DNA of 59,238 nucleotides, taken from assembly GCF_003946645.1 (NCBI RefSeq), contig NZ_RHOU01000013.1, positions 1-59,238 of the forward strand. Direction: 5' to 3'. The DNA is from Lapidilactobacillus wuchangensis (GTDB lineage: Bacteria; Bacillota; Bacilli; Lactobacillales; Lactobacillaceae). The notes below the pieces were generated by a model that worked only from the letters and a program-made list of their open reading frames with translations, did not search any database and had not been told where the DNA came from. How positions within the stretch are numbered: the stretch's first letter is position 1; each line of letters starts with the position of its first letter. Both the position numbers and the translations under genes were made by a program. Below, one piece after another: positions 45,049 to 53,526 of the stretch.

Positions 45049-46492
45049 TGATGAATACATGTTATTGCGAGGATATCGCAAAATTATTGATTGGGGCCAC
45101 TATGGACTAGAATTAGCTGTTACTGAGCAAAATCCGACGAAGGCGCTGGAGATCCTGCGCCAACAGTCAATCGATATTTTAATATCTGACATGAATATGC
45201 CGGAAATGGACGGTCCTAGTTTTGTTGCGGCGGCGAAAAACATTCGGCCTAATATGGAATTGATTGTAATTTCTGGCTATGATAATTTCGATTATGTTAA
45301 GGCTGGTTTGCAGCAGCATGCGGTTAATTATTTGCGGAAGCCAGTCGACACTGATGAATTAATTGAGAATTTGCAGCACGCGATTGACCATATTGCCCAG
45401 CAGAAGCAGCAAAACAAGAATGATTTGTTGGCACGGCAGGCTAAGACTCGGGCCGTGGTCAATGAAACTGATGACACAGATCGGGCAGAACTAATGACTG
45501 ATCTTGGCGTCAGCTTTTTGGAGAAAAATCAGATGGTTCGTCTGATTGGGGTGTTAAACCCGTTGCCACCTTCAGAATTGAGTAACTATTTGGCAGCGTT
45601 ACAAAGTGTGCGTGGCTTCTTTCTTGATGGCAAGGATTACATTATTCTATTTCAAGGCAGCAATGTGGCTTTGAATTATTTCGTGAATCACGCGCCCCAT
45701 CACGTTAACGACAAGCATCGGCCGATGTTAATTGGGGCACCAATTCCCACGCCAGCACATCTTTCGACTGAGTATGCCAAGCTTAAAACCGAAATTGCGC
45801 GACAGTACTTTTTCGAAAGTGCATCTGGTTTGCGCGTCATGGTCACGGCGGATAAAACGGAAGCGGCGCCAGCTTTGCCCGGCTATTCTGATATTAAAAC
45901 GGCCATCGCTGGTTTAGATGAGGCCGACTTTAAAACTTGGTTTCTAGGCCAAATTCAAATTCTACAACAGGCGAATGCGACTGATTTATTGGTGCGGCAG
46001 TTAGCGCTGATCGTCTTACTAGTTTTAAATGAACGGCGCTCCATTACTGACGTGAAATCTCAAGCGATTACGGACATTAATCAAGCGACGGTGGTTTCTC
46101 AAATCGTGCAGGTCATCATGACCGTTTTCCGGCAGACCATCAGTGATCAACGGCATTTCTCAGCGAACGTCATGGAAACTTGTCGTATCGTCGAGAAAAA
46201 GTATCGTGAAGCTTTGTCATTGAGCATTGTTGCCGACGAATTGCACTTGAATGCCGTTTATTTGGGGCAACTATTTAAACAAGACACTGGGCGCAGTTTC
46301 TCTCAGTATTTGAATGATTATCGCATCAATGTGGCGGTGGATATGTTGCGCAATCCTAGCCTTGATGTGAACTATATCGCCACTGAAGTCGGTTATCAGA
46401 ATCAGAGTTACTTCTACCGAATTTTCAAGCAACAAACTGGGATGACCCCCTTGGAATATCGTGAAGGTGTTGGCCTGGCAGTTGAGGGCTGA
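45026..46492 (+). CDS. Response regulator, YesN type (REC plus AraC HTH)
   Basis: A 488-aa regulator: receiver domain (about 1-120) with phospho-acceptor Asp55 in LISDMNMPEMDG and the conserved Lys in YLRKPVD, a long middle region of unknown function, and a C-terminal AraC-type double HTH (about 388-485; LSIVADELHLNAVYLGQLFKQ and VNYIATEVGYQNQSYFYRIFK). ATG 45026 follows a GGGGGG stretch and overlaps the kinase gene; the TTG at 44999 is rejected. Partner of the preceding kinase. Confidence 0.93.
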   Translation: MLQVMIVDDEYMLLRGYRKIIDWGHYGLELAVTEQNPTKALEILRQQSIDILISDMNMPEMDGPSFVAAAKNIRPNMELIVISGYDNFDYVKAGLQQHAVNYLRKPVDTDELIENLQHAIDHIAQQKQQNKNDLLARQAKTRAVVNETDDTDRAELMTDLGVSFLEKNQMVRLIGVLNPLPPSELSNYLAALQSVRGFFLDGKDYIILFQGSNVALNYFVNHAPHHVNDKHRPMLIGAPIPTPAHLSTEYAKLKTEIARQYFFESASGLRVMVTADKTEAAPALPGYSDIKTAIAGLDEADFKTWFLGQIQILQQANATDLLVRQLALIVLLVLNERRSITDVKSQAITDINQATVVSQIVQVIMTVFRQTISDQRHFSANVMETCRIVEKKYREALSLSIVADELHLNAVYLGQLFKQDTGRSFSQYLNDYRINVAVDMLRNPSLDVNYIATEVGYQNQSYFYRIFKQQTGMTPLEYREGVGLAVEG

Positions 46493-46600
46493 TAATAAAA
46501 AAGTAACTAGCGGGATTGACGTTGCTAAGTCAATGGTTATCGTCTTCAGTTAATGGTGTTATGAATTATGATTTAAAAAATTGAATTGTTATAAATTAGT

Positions 46601-46654
46601 AGCTTGATTGACCAATTTTCTGGGTGAAACCAGTGATTGACAATCAGGCTTTTT
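46601..46654 (+). terminator. Terminator after the YesM/YesN-type genes, with conserved inner CTGG/CCAG arm
   Basis: AGCTTGATTG pairs with CAATCAGGCT (one mismatch), then TTTTT. An inner stem CTGG/CCAG encloses GTGAAA. The same inner motif occurs in the hairpins at 55557 and 59013 while outer stems differ. Confidence 0.8.
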
Positions 46655-47043
46655 ATATTGTGGTTATATTCTGATGCGTTGGTGCATGAGATTGGCCGGA
46701 TCAAGTACTGTCCATAGTGCTCAAAAGTCTCTTTATCGTTGTAATTGCCGTAGCACAATAGTCGTCAACTTGTTGGCTGTCAAATTTAGGATAGAATGTA
46801 TACGCTACTAGTGAAGCCTAGAACAATGTGCCAAAAAAACGTTAGATTGATTATAAAAAGTAATATAATAAATGAATTTTATAATCGTCAAAATTGAATT
46901 TATGATAAGCAGGTAACAATGCTTGAAAACGCATTATTGATATGATATGGTACTTATTGATAAATAACAAAAGCGTTCAAATGGGGAACGGAAGTTAATT
47001 TGTGCATAATTAATTTGGGGAAATTAATTATTTTACAGATCGT

Positions 47044-47091
47044 TTTTTTGTACACAAAATTTTACTATTTGTTTTTTGTGTGTACAAAAAA
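47044..47091. promoter_or_regulatory. Long inverted repeat in the leader region of the WxL operon
   Basis: TTTTTTGTACAC (47044-47055) and its exact complement GTGTACAAAAAA (47080-47091) are 24 bp apart. The 46655-47234 gap also has cre-like stretches (TTGAAAACGCATTATT at about 46923, AAAAGCGTTCAAA at about 46971) but no gene that I can support. Possible binding site for a repressor of the surface operon. Confidence 0.5.
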
Positions 47092-47153
47092 TCGTTTAAA
47101 CAGGCAGTCTTGACTAGTTTCAAAAAAAGTTGAGTAGCCAGTTATCACAAATT

Positions 47154-47204
47154 AATCCAATCAACCCAGTGCTGAATTGCTAGACTAGGTTGGTTGGATT
47201 TTTT
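47154..47204 (+). terminator. Leader terminator (attenuator) upstream of the WxL operon
   Basis: AATCCAATCAACC (47154-47166) pairs over all 13 bases (one wobble) with GGTTGGTTGGATT (47188-47200), followed by a run of T. The first gene of the operon starts only 31 bp later and its ribosome binding site 17 bp later. A full terminator in this position must be bypassed for expression, so it is a probable attenuator. No T-box or known riboswitch sequence was recognised. Confidence 0.8.
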
Positions 47205-47234
47205 CTGTTCACAAGATTTGAAGGGGGGATGGTT

Positions 47235-50087
47235 ATGCGTCATAAAAAGCTACTAAGAAAAATCATTAATAGTTTATTGGCGCTAACCATTCTGCTTAGC
47301 TGTATCAGTGGTTTACAGCTGAATTTTGTTAATGCTGTAGCAGATGACGGGTTCCCGGTTGCCCCTCCTGCTGGTTCTGAAGGTTTAACTATGAAAGATT
47401 ATTTTGAGCTAAGTAAAGCTAGTGTTCCCAATGCGCCGGTAACTTCTAGGTTTAGTACTGCTTATCCACAGGCAGTAGTAATTACCAAAGGTCCACCTAA
47501 AAAGGATCCATGGCAGTTGGGAGGAATTTGGTCGAAGCAAAAAATCGACTTGAATGCCGGATTTACCTACAAAACGGCTCATTTTTTTGGAAATAAAAAT
47601 CTACCTAATGGTGGATCAACTTATAACGATAGTGATGCTGATGGCATGACCTTTACCTTACAAAATGATCCACTTGGGTCGAGTGCCTTTGGATCTCCTG
47701 CTGGTGGTTTAGGTGCATATCCATGGTCAACCAACGGACAAGGGAAGATGATTAAGAATTATATCCGTAACGCACTTTCGATTGAAATGGATAGCTATTT
47801 CAATAATAGCGGTGTTGCAGATGATCAATTCGATATAAATATGCCATACAACCCTAACGGCCACATTGCGGTTGTTCGTCCAGGAGATACACCTTTAAAA
47901 AGTACTAAATCGGCTGAAGTCGGACATTTGCAATTTAATATTTTACCAGAATTACTATCAAATTCGGCCGTTTCGGGAGGGAAAGAAGGCTATTGGAAGA
48001 ATTTCACGGTTAGCTGGACTCCAGAAGTACGCTACACCAATGGTAAACGAATTCTTGGTGGTGAGTTGTTCTATTCACTAGAAGGTAATCCTAATCATAC
48101 AATTACGGCTAATACTTTTAAGATTGATAATGTCCTTGATTATTTTAGTTCAGATCATGTTTTGTATGGGTACACTGGTGCTACTGGACCATCAATGACC
48201 TTCCAAGCGGCCGCAATCATGAAATTACCACAAAATGCCAAGCCAGTAGAACTACACTTTCAAGATAGTAACGGTGTGGCGCTGCAAGACCCAGTAATAC
48301 TGAATGGTGAAATTGACGAGGCTTGGAATGGTGCTGATTATCGCCCCGAATGGATCAAAAAAGATGGTGTTTGGTATCAATATAATCAGATTTATACGGC
48401 CAATACACCTGATCAAAAAGATCAAGGCACGTTTTCAGCAACGAACGGCTACGTTGTCACTTATCAATATATTAAACGAGATCCGCCAGAAAAGTATGCG
48501 TTGATCAAACAAGTTCGTAATCTGACAACCAATACTGATTATGACAGTGAAACAAAAGGTAAGGCTGGTGATACAGTCTCGTATCAGCTTGACTATACTA
48601 ACTTAACCGGTATTTCTTCAGGAATCATTCACGATGATTTGGATTCAGATTTAACTTATCAACGCGGTTCTTTGGAAATAGCCAATGATGATACTGGTTG
48701 GAAATATGAAACGGTTGACGATGCCGATTTTATTAATGGCAATCAGATTCGTTTCCCCTACGATATTAGCAGTGGTCAGCGTTTTAGTGTCAGACTTCAA
48801 GCTAAAGTTGTGACCTCACCAAGTAGTCAAGAGTCAATTCCTAATCAAGCAACGGTTAGCGATAATGGCAGTAATAAAACTGTGACATCTAATCAGGTCT
48901 TGATTAATTTGCCGACAACTAATTTGCTAACAATCAAGAAGATTGATGCTAAAGATGAGCAAAAAACGTTAGCTGGTGCGAAATTCGAAATTACTGATAA
49001 TGCATCTGGTTCTGTCACGCAAGAATTATCAGTGACTGGTGCTGATGGTTTAACGACTTTTGAACCTAGTGATGCTGGTGAACGGGTTTTGAATTTACAA
49101 GAAATTCAGGCACCTAATGGCTACAGTTTGAATGATAGCAAGTATCAAATTCGCTGGAATCAAGCTGCCGGAATTTTAGGGATTCGTCAGGAGGACCAGT
49201 CGAGTTGGGAAGATACAACCACGGACGGTCTGTTGAAAGTAGTCGCTGGTCAATTAGTATTTGCTAACCAGAAACCAGGAAAAATAACCGTTCGTGATTA
49301 TGATCGAGCAACAGGTCAAATATTGACAACAGCAACTTATGAAGGTCCCTTAGGAAAACGCTTATCGGAGCTTAACCCCGGATCAAATTTACCAGGTAGT
49401 TACCCGGAACGATATATTTGGGGGGTAACGATGGATGAGTCTCTTCCGCCAGTTGAAACGTTAGATACTTATGATCCACAAACGCCACCTGATCCGATTT
49501 TTACTGATCAGCCACAAACTATGACCTATGTTTTTGATCAGAAGATGTTTGAGTTGAACCCTGATGAAACAATTGAGTTTGGGGAATTTTCTACTAATCA
49601 ACTTGACCGAAATTATTTAATCGGTGAGATGAGTAATTTGACTAAGCAAACATTACCATTTGGTTTGAACGTCACTGATCGTATTGGTCTTGATTCTTGG
49701 CAGCTAAGCGTGCGTGAAGAAAAGCAATTTGAAAATGAGCTTGATGGTAGCAAATTAGCTGATGCTGAATTGTGGTTTAAGAATATGAGTATTCACAGCC
49801 AAAATTCTCGTAGTATAACAAGCCTTGCTGACTACCAGTTTGAACTTAAAGATGATTTTAGTTTGGTTGCTGGTGCAGAAGATTTATCGATTTTAACAGC
49901 GACGGCAATTTCGGACAGTGAGCCAGTCACAAAGGCTAATTCGTTGCTTACTCGTAATTGGCGAATTGATTTTGGTGACCAAAGTAACGGTGGTATTAGT
50001 GTCGGACTGAAAGTACCAAGAAAAACTGTTCGGCTGAAAGGCCGTTACCAAACCAAATTAACCTGGACCGCATCAATGTTGCCATAA
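47235..50087 (+). CDS. Multidomain WxL surface protein with L-type lectin-like domain
   Basis: A 950-aa secreted protein. The ATG at 47235 follows AAGGGGGG; the in-frame start at 47190 would lie in the leader terminator. Order: signal peptide (about 1-35); L-type lectin-like domain (about 95-333; DADGMTFTLQND, then IEMDSYFNN, HIAVV); MucBP-like module (about 336-415); DUF11-like module (about 422-557, NQATVSDNGS); SpaA/Cna-like module (about 567-677, LAGAKFEITD and APNGYS); a second MucBP-like module; and a C-terminal WxL domain (about 773-950) with motifs SWQL and TWTAS. WxL domains bind peptidoglycan without a covalent link, so no sorting signal is needed. Sugar binding is inferred from the lectin fold. 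Confidence 0.88.
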   Translation: MRHKKLLRKIINSLLALTILLSCISGLQLNFVNAVADDGFPVAPPAGSEGLTMKDYFELSKASVPNAPVTSRFSTAYPQAVVITKGPPKKDPWQLGGIWSKQKIDLNAGFTYKTAHFFGNKNLPNGGSTYNDSDADGMTFTLQNDPLGSSAFGSPAGGLGAYPWSTNGQGKMIKNYIRNALSIEMDSYFNNSGVADDQFDINMPYNPNGHIAVVRPGDTPLKSTKSAEVGHLQFNILPELLSNSAVSGGKEGYWKNFTVSWTPEVRYTNGKRILGGELFYSLEGNPNHTITANTFKIDNVLDYFSSDHVLYGYTGATGPSMTFQAAAIMKLPQNAKPVELHFQDSNGVALQDPVILNGEIDEAWNGADYRPEWIKKDGVWYQYNQIYTANTPDQKDQGTFSATNGYVVTYQYIKRDPPEKYALIKQVRNLTTNTDYDSETKGKAGDTVSYQLDYTNLTGISSGIIHDDLDSDLTYQRGSLEIANDDTGWKYETVDDADFINGNQIRFPYDISSGQRFSVRLQAKVVTSPSSQESIPNQATVSDNGSNKTVTSNQVLINLPTTNLLTIKKIDAKDEQKTLAGAKFEITDNASGSVTQELSVTGADGLTTFEPSDAGERVLNLQEIQAPNGYSLNDSKYQIRWNQAAGILGIRQEDQSSWEDTTTDGLLKVVAGQLVFANQKPGKITVRDYDRATGQILTTATYEGPLGKRLSELNPGSNLPGSYPERYIWGVTMDESLPPVETLDTYDPQTPPDPIFTDQPQTMTYVFDQKMFELNPDETIEFGEFSTNQLDRNYLIGEMSNLTKQTLPFGLNVTDRIGLDSWQLSVREEKQFENELDGSKLADAELWFKNMSIHSQNSRSITSLADYQFELKDDFSLVAGAEDLSILTATAISDSEPVTKANSLLTRNWRIDFGDQSNGGISVGLKVPRKTVRLKGRYQTKLTWTASMLP

Positions 50088-50108
50088 TTAATGAAGGGTC
50101 GGAAAGTC

Positions 50109-51155
50109 ATGAAACAATGGAATAAATTCAAAATAATGATTTTGCTACTCTTAGGATTAGCAATTGGCTTCGCACCGCGATTTGCCGTTGCTGCAGCTGA
50201 TAATGAGGATCAGAATGATTATGAAGTGCAGCCGATTTTGCCAGATAATCAAGTAAACATGTCAGCTAATTTCTTTGATTTGGAAATGCAGCCCGAGCAA
50301 GAACAGACGATTCAGTTACGAATTCAGAATTTTACGAGTAAGACGATTAAAGTTGAAAGTGATATTCGCAATGCCTACACGCAAAACGGTGGTGGGATTG
50401 ATTTTGCACCAACAGGTACTAAATTAGACAATACCTTAAAAGTACCATTAACTGATTTAGCAACCTTAACTGAACAAGATAAAGTTATTAATCTTGGGCC
50501 TAAAGAGGCCAAAGTAGTGACAACCACCATTAAAATGCCTAAACAACTTCATCAAGGGATGATTTACGGTGATTGGCATTTCATTCAACGAGTTAAGAAG
50601 GATGCTAAGCAAGCAACTGCGGTTAAGGCTAATTATGCGTATTCGATTGGGATTGCTTTAAGAGGTCGCCAATACGACGAAACAACTGCCAGCATGCGCT
50701 ATGTTAAAACTGCACCATTTCTGTACAACAAGCATCCGGCCATGGGGATCGAATTACAAAATCCTGCACCAATGGCTTTTCGCAAAGCTAGTGTATCTGC
50801 GGAGATTATTCGTCAAGGCGAGCGAGATTCGGGTCGAACTTTTCAAGCCAATAATTTCATGGTAGCACCTAATTCAACACTGAAATTACCGATTTCTTGG
50901 AATTATGATGCGATGAAACCAGGAGTTTACAAGATTAAAGTGAAGTTTACCGGTCAGAATTATGCCAATCGTTTCCCAATGACTTGGACATTTACGAAAC
51001 AGTTTAAAGTAGCTGAGAAAGAAGCCAGTGATCTGAACCAGAAGGCTGCCAAGAAACCTAAGAATAAGTGGGTTGTACCAATGATTGGAGTGGGATTATT
51101 ATGGACGATTGCTCTGGGCGGCTTGATTTGGTTATTAGCAGTTCGACCACATTAA
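50109..51155 (+). CDS. DUF916/DUF3324 protein, membrane-anchored WxL partner (first copy)
   Basis: A 348-aa protein with signal peptide (about 1-30, cleaved near AVAA), the DUF916 domain (about 40-170; MQPEQEQTIQLRIQNFT) and DUF3324 (about 180-310), then one membrane helix and the short tail AVRPH. These domains are now described as the WxL peptidoglycan-binding and host-binding domains. ATG 50109 is preferred to 50091 since GGAAAG precedes it. Its end overlaps the next gene. It forms part of the standard WxL complex with the WxL proteins encoded on either side. Confidence 0.9.
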   Translation: MKQWNKFKIMILLLLGLAIGFAPRFAVAAADNEDQNDYEVQPILPDNQVNMSANFFDLEMQPEQEQTIQLRIQNFTSKTIKVESDIRNAYTQNGGGIDFAPTGTKLDNTLKVPLTDLATLTEQDKVINLGPKEAKVVTTTIKMPKQLHQGMIYGDWHFIQRVKKDAKQATAVKANYAYSIGIALRGRQYDETTASMRYVKTAPFLYNKHPAMGIELQNPAPMAFRKASVSAEIIRQGERDSGRTFQANNFMVAPNSTLKLPISWNYDAMKPGVYKIKVKFTGQNYANRFPMTWTFTKQFKVAEKEASDLNQKAAKKPKNKWVVPMIGVGLLWTIALGGLIWLLAVRPH

Positions 51156-52177
51156 AGAAATTTCGGTTGTTCATCATTGCCGTGCTAGGATTATTGCTGG
51201 TTTGTTTTGCACATTCTGGCACAGCGGTAGCTGCAACGACCAATTTTATGATTCGGCCTGAACTGCCGAGTGACAATTTGGTACAACCTGGTCAAGGTTA
51301 TTTCTCAGTTAAATTAGCGCCCAAGCAGTCACGCGATTTGGTGGTTAAGGTTTATAACCCTAGTGCTGAAGAACTAACTTTAACAGTTCGTTTGTTGAAT
51401 GCGATGACGACCGATCAAGGACAGATTGCCTACGTAAATGCTGGTCAGATCAATCAACAAGATTTAAAGGTACCAGGTTCACAATTAGTCGAGTATCCAC
51501 GGACGTTAGTATTAGCACCGCATCAGACTCGCGATTTAAGACTGAAAGTGGCTGCTCAAGATCAATTGTTTCGGGGAACAAAGGCAATGGCCTTGAGGAT
51601 AACCAGTCAAGGTGATTCGCAAGCGGCCGTCAATAATCAGATTGAATATTTGTTAGGTGTTTTGTTGACGGGACGACAAGTTAAGCAATTACAGCAAATT
51701 CAAATAAAACAATCAACGCAACAAGTCCGTTTAAGACAGCCACGTCTTCAACTAGTCTTACGTAATCCAGATCCAGTATTGCTAAAGTCAGTGCAAACTG
51801 AACTTACACTACAACATCAGCAATTGCGTTTTTTGACATTTAAACAAACAAAAGAAAAGTTAAAAATCGCGCCCAATAGTCGCTTTAAATTAGCATTTGA
51901 TTTTCCTGGTCAAAAATTAACGCCTGGTATATACCGCATGAAATTTGTCATTAAGAATAGTCGCTATCGTCAACAGACGCAGCGTTATTTAAAGATTGAT
52001 CGTCATGGTAAGGTTCAAATGCTGACGTCCAGTGAATACCAGCACCTTCAACAACAATGGCATTGGCTTTTAGCAATCATGACACTAATAATTGTTGGGT
52101 TCATTAATCTATTCATTTATCGAAAAACACGAAAAAGAAAACAGAAGGGAAGTCTTACGAATGAAACGTTTGATTAA
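51101..52177 (+). CDS. DUF916/DUF3324 protein, membrane-anchored WxL partner (second copy)
   Basis: A 358-aa paralogue of the preceding protein: signal peptide ending about AVAAT, DUF916 (FSVKLAPKQSRDLVVKVYNPSAEELTL), DUF3324, a C-terminal helix (LLAIMTLIIVGFINLFIY) and a basic tail (RKTRKRKQK). I choose ATG 51101, preceded by GGAGTGGG, which overlaps the upstream gene by 55 bp; a TTG at 51128 is an alternative. Glutamine-rich and strongly diverged from the first copy. Two different copies in one operon suggest each serves one of the two WxL proteins. Confidence 0.86.
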   Translation: MDDCSGRLDLVISSSTTLKKFRLFIIAVLGLLLVCFAHSGTAVAATTNFMIRPELPSDNLVQPGQGYFSVKLAPKQSRDLVVKVYNPSAEELTLTVRLLNAMTTDQGQIAYVNAGQINQQDLKVPGSQLVEYPRTLVLAPHQTRDLRLKVAAQDQLFRGTKAMALRITSQGDSQAAVNNQIEYLLGVLLTGRQVKQLQQIQIKQSTQQVRLRQPRLQLVLRNPDPVLLKSVQTELTLQHQQLRFLTFKQTKEKLKIAPNSRFKLAFDFPGQKLTPGIYRMKFVIKNSRYRQQTQRYLKIDRHGKVQMLTSSEYQHLQQQWHWLLAIMTLIIVGFINLFIYRKTRKRKQKGSLTNETFD

Positions 52178-52316
52178 TCGCTTTGGCTATCCACGGATGA
52201 AGTGGATCATGATTATTACCACGATTATTTTAACGGTCGCATTTGGATTAACAATTTTTATGACTGTTAAAACATTCCAGAATTTAAATTCTTGGGTCAC
52301 ATTTACCATGAATTAA
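52161..52316 (+). CDS. Small single-span membrane protein in the WxL operon
   Basis: A 51-aa protein: basic N-terminus (MKRLINRFGYPRMK), one membrane helix (about 15-38, WIMIITTIILTVAFGLTIFM) and a short outer tail. ATG 52161 follows GAAGGGAAG and overlaps the previous gene by 17 bp, which argues for coupled translation and a real gene. I recognise no family. A helper for secretion or assembly of the WxL complex is possible but not shown. Confidence 0.65.
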   Translation: MKRLINRFGYPRMKWIMIITTIILTVAFGLTIFMTVKTFQNLNSWVTFTMN

Positions 52317-52413
52317 TTCACAGCTCGGTTTCAACTTATTGGGTTTATTACTGCAAAACCTCATGCAGAATAAAAAAACGCGCCTAGCGCACAAAAATTG
52401 GGAGGAAATATCC

Positions 52414-53307
52414 ATGAAATTTACAAAAATTACAGGTATGTTATTAGCTAGTGCAACAATTATCGGCTCATTAGCCTTTGGTGCGCCTGCAGTTCAGGCA
52501 GCAACAGTTGAAGGCAATGCTGAAGTCAACGGGGGACAAGCATTACCACAAAACGGTCAAACCACTGCCGGAATTTCATTTGGTCAAACTGATCCAACTG
52601 GGAACACTGGTTACTTGCGGTTACAACAAGTACCTAATATTTTAGACTTTGGTAACCACGAATTATTCGATGCTGCTCACCCAATCTTTAACGCATCCGG
52701 TGAAAACGTTGGTGTTAAAGATAATGATCGTTACCCAAGTTATTTAGGTGGTTCAACCAACTTAACTGCAATCTTAAACTCAAGTGATGCTAAGTTAGCA
52801 GATGTTACTGGTAAGACTTGGGCAACAGTTGTTGATAAGCAGGATTCACGGACTGCTGCCGAATCTGCTTTAGACACAACTGGCAAGACTAACGAAGAAG
52901 CTGGTAGCTGGGAATTATCAGTCAAAGCTGATGGTCCTTTAGCTTTACTTAATGATGCTGGTAAACCAACAGCAACAACTACTGAGGCAGTTCTTTCAAT
53001 GGCTAATACAGCTTATGGTCGTACCCATGAAGTTTACGGTTTGACGAACGAGACCCAAGATGATGGCTATGTTGTTGGCTCTGATGATAAGGACGTGGCT
53101 GCAATCACTAAAACAATTGCAATGAATCTAAGCGCTACTGATTCAAAACATGTCGTTGCAAGTGCAGATAAAACTGAAGGTGCTGGTGCCAACGTTTTTG
53201 GTTGGAACAAGAATGATATTCGTTTAGTAATGCCAAGTACATTTGCTGCACAAAATGGTACTTACGAAACAACATTAACTTGGACTTTGGCTACAGGTTT
53301 AAACTAA
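52414..53307 (+). CDS. WxL-domain cell surface protein
   Basis: A 297-aa secreted protein, essentially a signal peptide (1 to ~29, cleaved at VQA-A) plus one WxL domain. The motifs are SWEL (about residue 169) and the terminal LTWTLATGLN. Asn/Thr/Gly-rich with no cysteine, as usual. ATG 52414 follows GGAGGAAA; the in-frame start at 52339 is rejected. Codon use is restricted (TTA, GGT, GCT, AAC), which suggests strong expression, unlike the large WxL gene. Last gene of the operon. It should bind peptidoglycan and act with the DUF916/DUF3324 proteins. Confidence 0.94.
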   Translation: MKFTKITGMLLASATIIGSLAFGAPAVQAATVEGNAEVNGGQALPQNGQTTAGISFGQTDPTGNTGYLRLQQVPNILDFGNHELFDAAHPIFNASGENVGVKDNDRYPSYLGGSTNLTAILNSSDAKLADVTGKTWATVVDKQDSRTAAESALDTTGKTNEEAGSWELSVKADGPLALLNDAGKPTATTTEAVLSMANTAYGRTHEVYGLTNETQDDGYVVGSDDKDVAAITKTIAMNLSATDSKHVVASADKTEGAGANVFGWNKNDIRLVMPSTFAAQNGTYETTLTWTLATGLN

Positions 53308-53389
53308 GCTATTAAAGCACAGGCGTCATCGTTTGCTCAGAGTGAGGTACTGAGAAGACAAGTTGAGTTTGAGATAGAATTTGAAATTA

Positions 53390-53432
53390 AAAAGGTTCAA
53401 CATTCCCTTGAGGAGTGTTGGACCTTTTATTG
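53390..53432. terminator. Terminator at the end of the WxL operon
   Basis: AAAAGGTTCAACATTCC pairs over 17 bases with GGAGTGTTGGACCTTTT (two wobbles). A and T tracts on both sides suit both the WxL operon and the convergent niaP gene. Confidence 0.92.
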
Positions 53433-53526
53433 TACCGAAAATTCGTAATGGCGTGTTGTGGACTAGTTCGAGAAAGTAATTGCTACCGAAGAGAACCTGT
53501 TAAGTGAAATCCTAATGACCTAATCG

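Noticed and set aside
46573-46758. 61-aa minus-strand frame in the gap after the response regulator
   Set aside because: It overlaps the terminator hairpin at 46601-46654 and has no ribosome binding site.
47100-47204. T-box or known riboswitch in the WxL leader
   Set aside because: The terminator is clear, but no T-box sequence (AAGGTGGNACC) or specifier structure was found, and no amino-acid gene follows.
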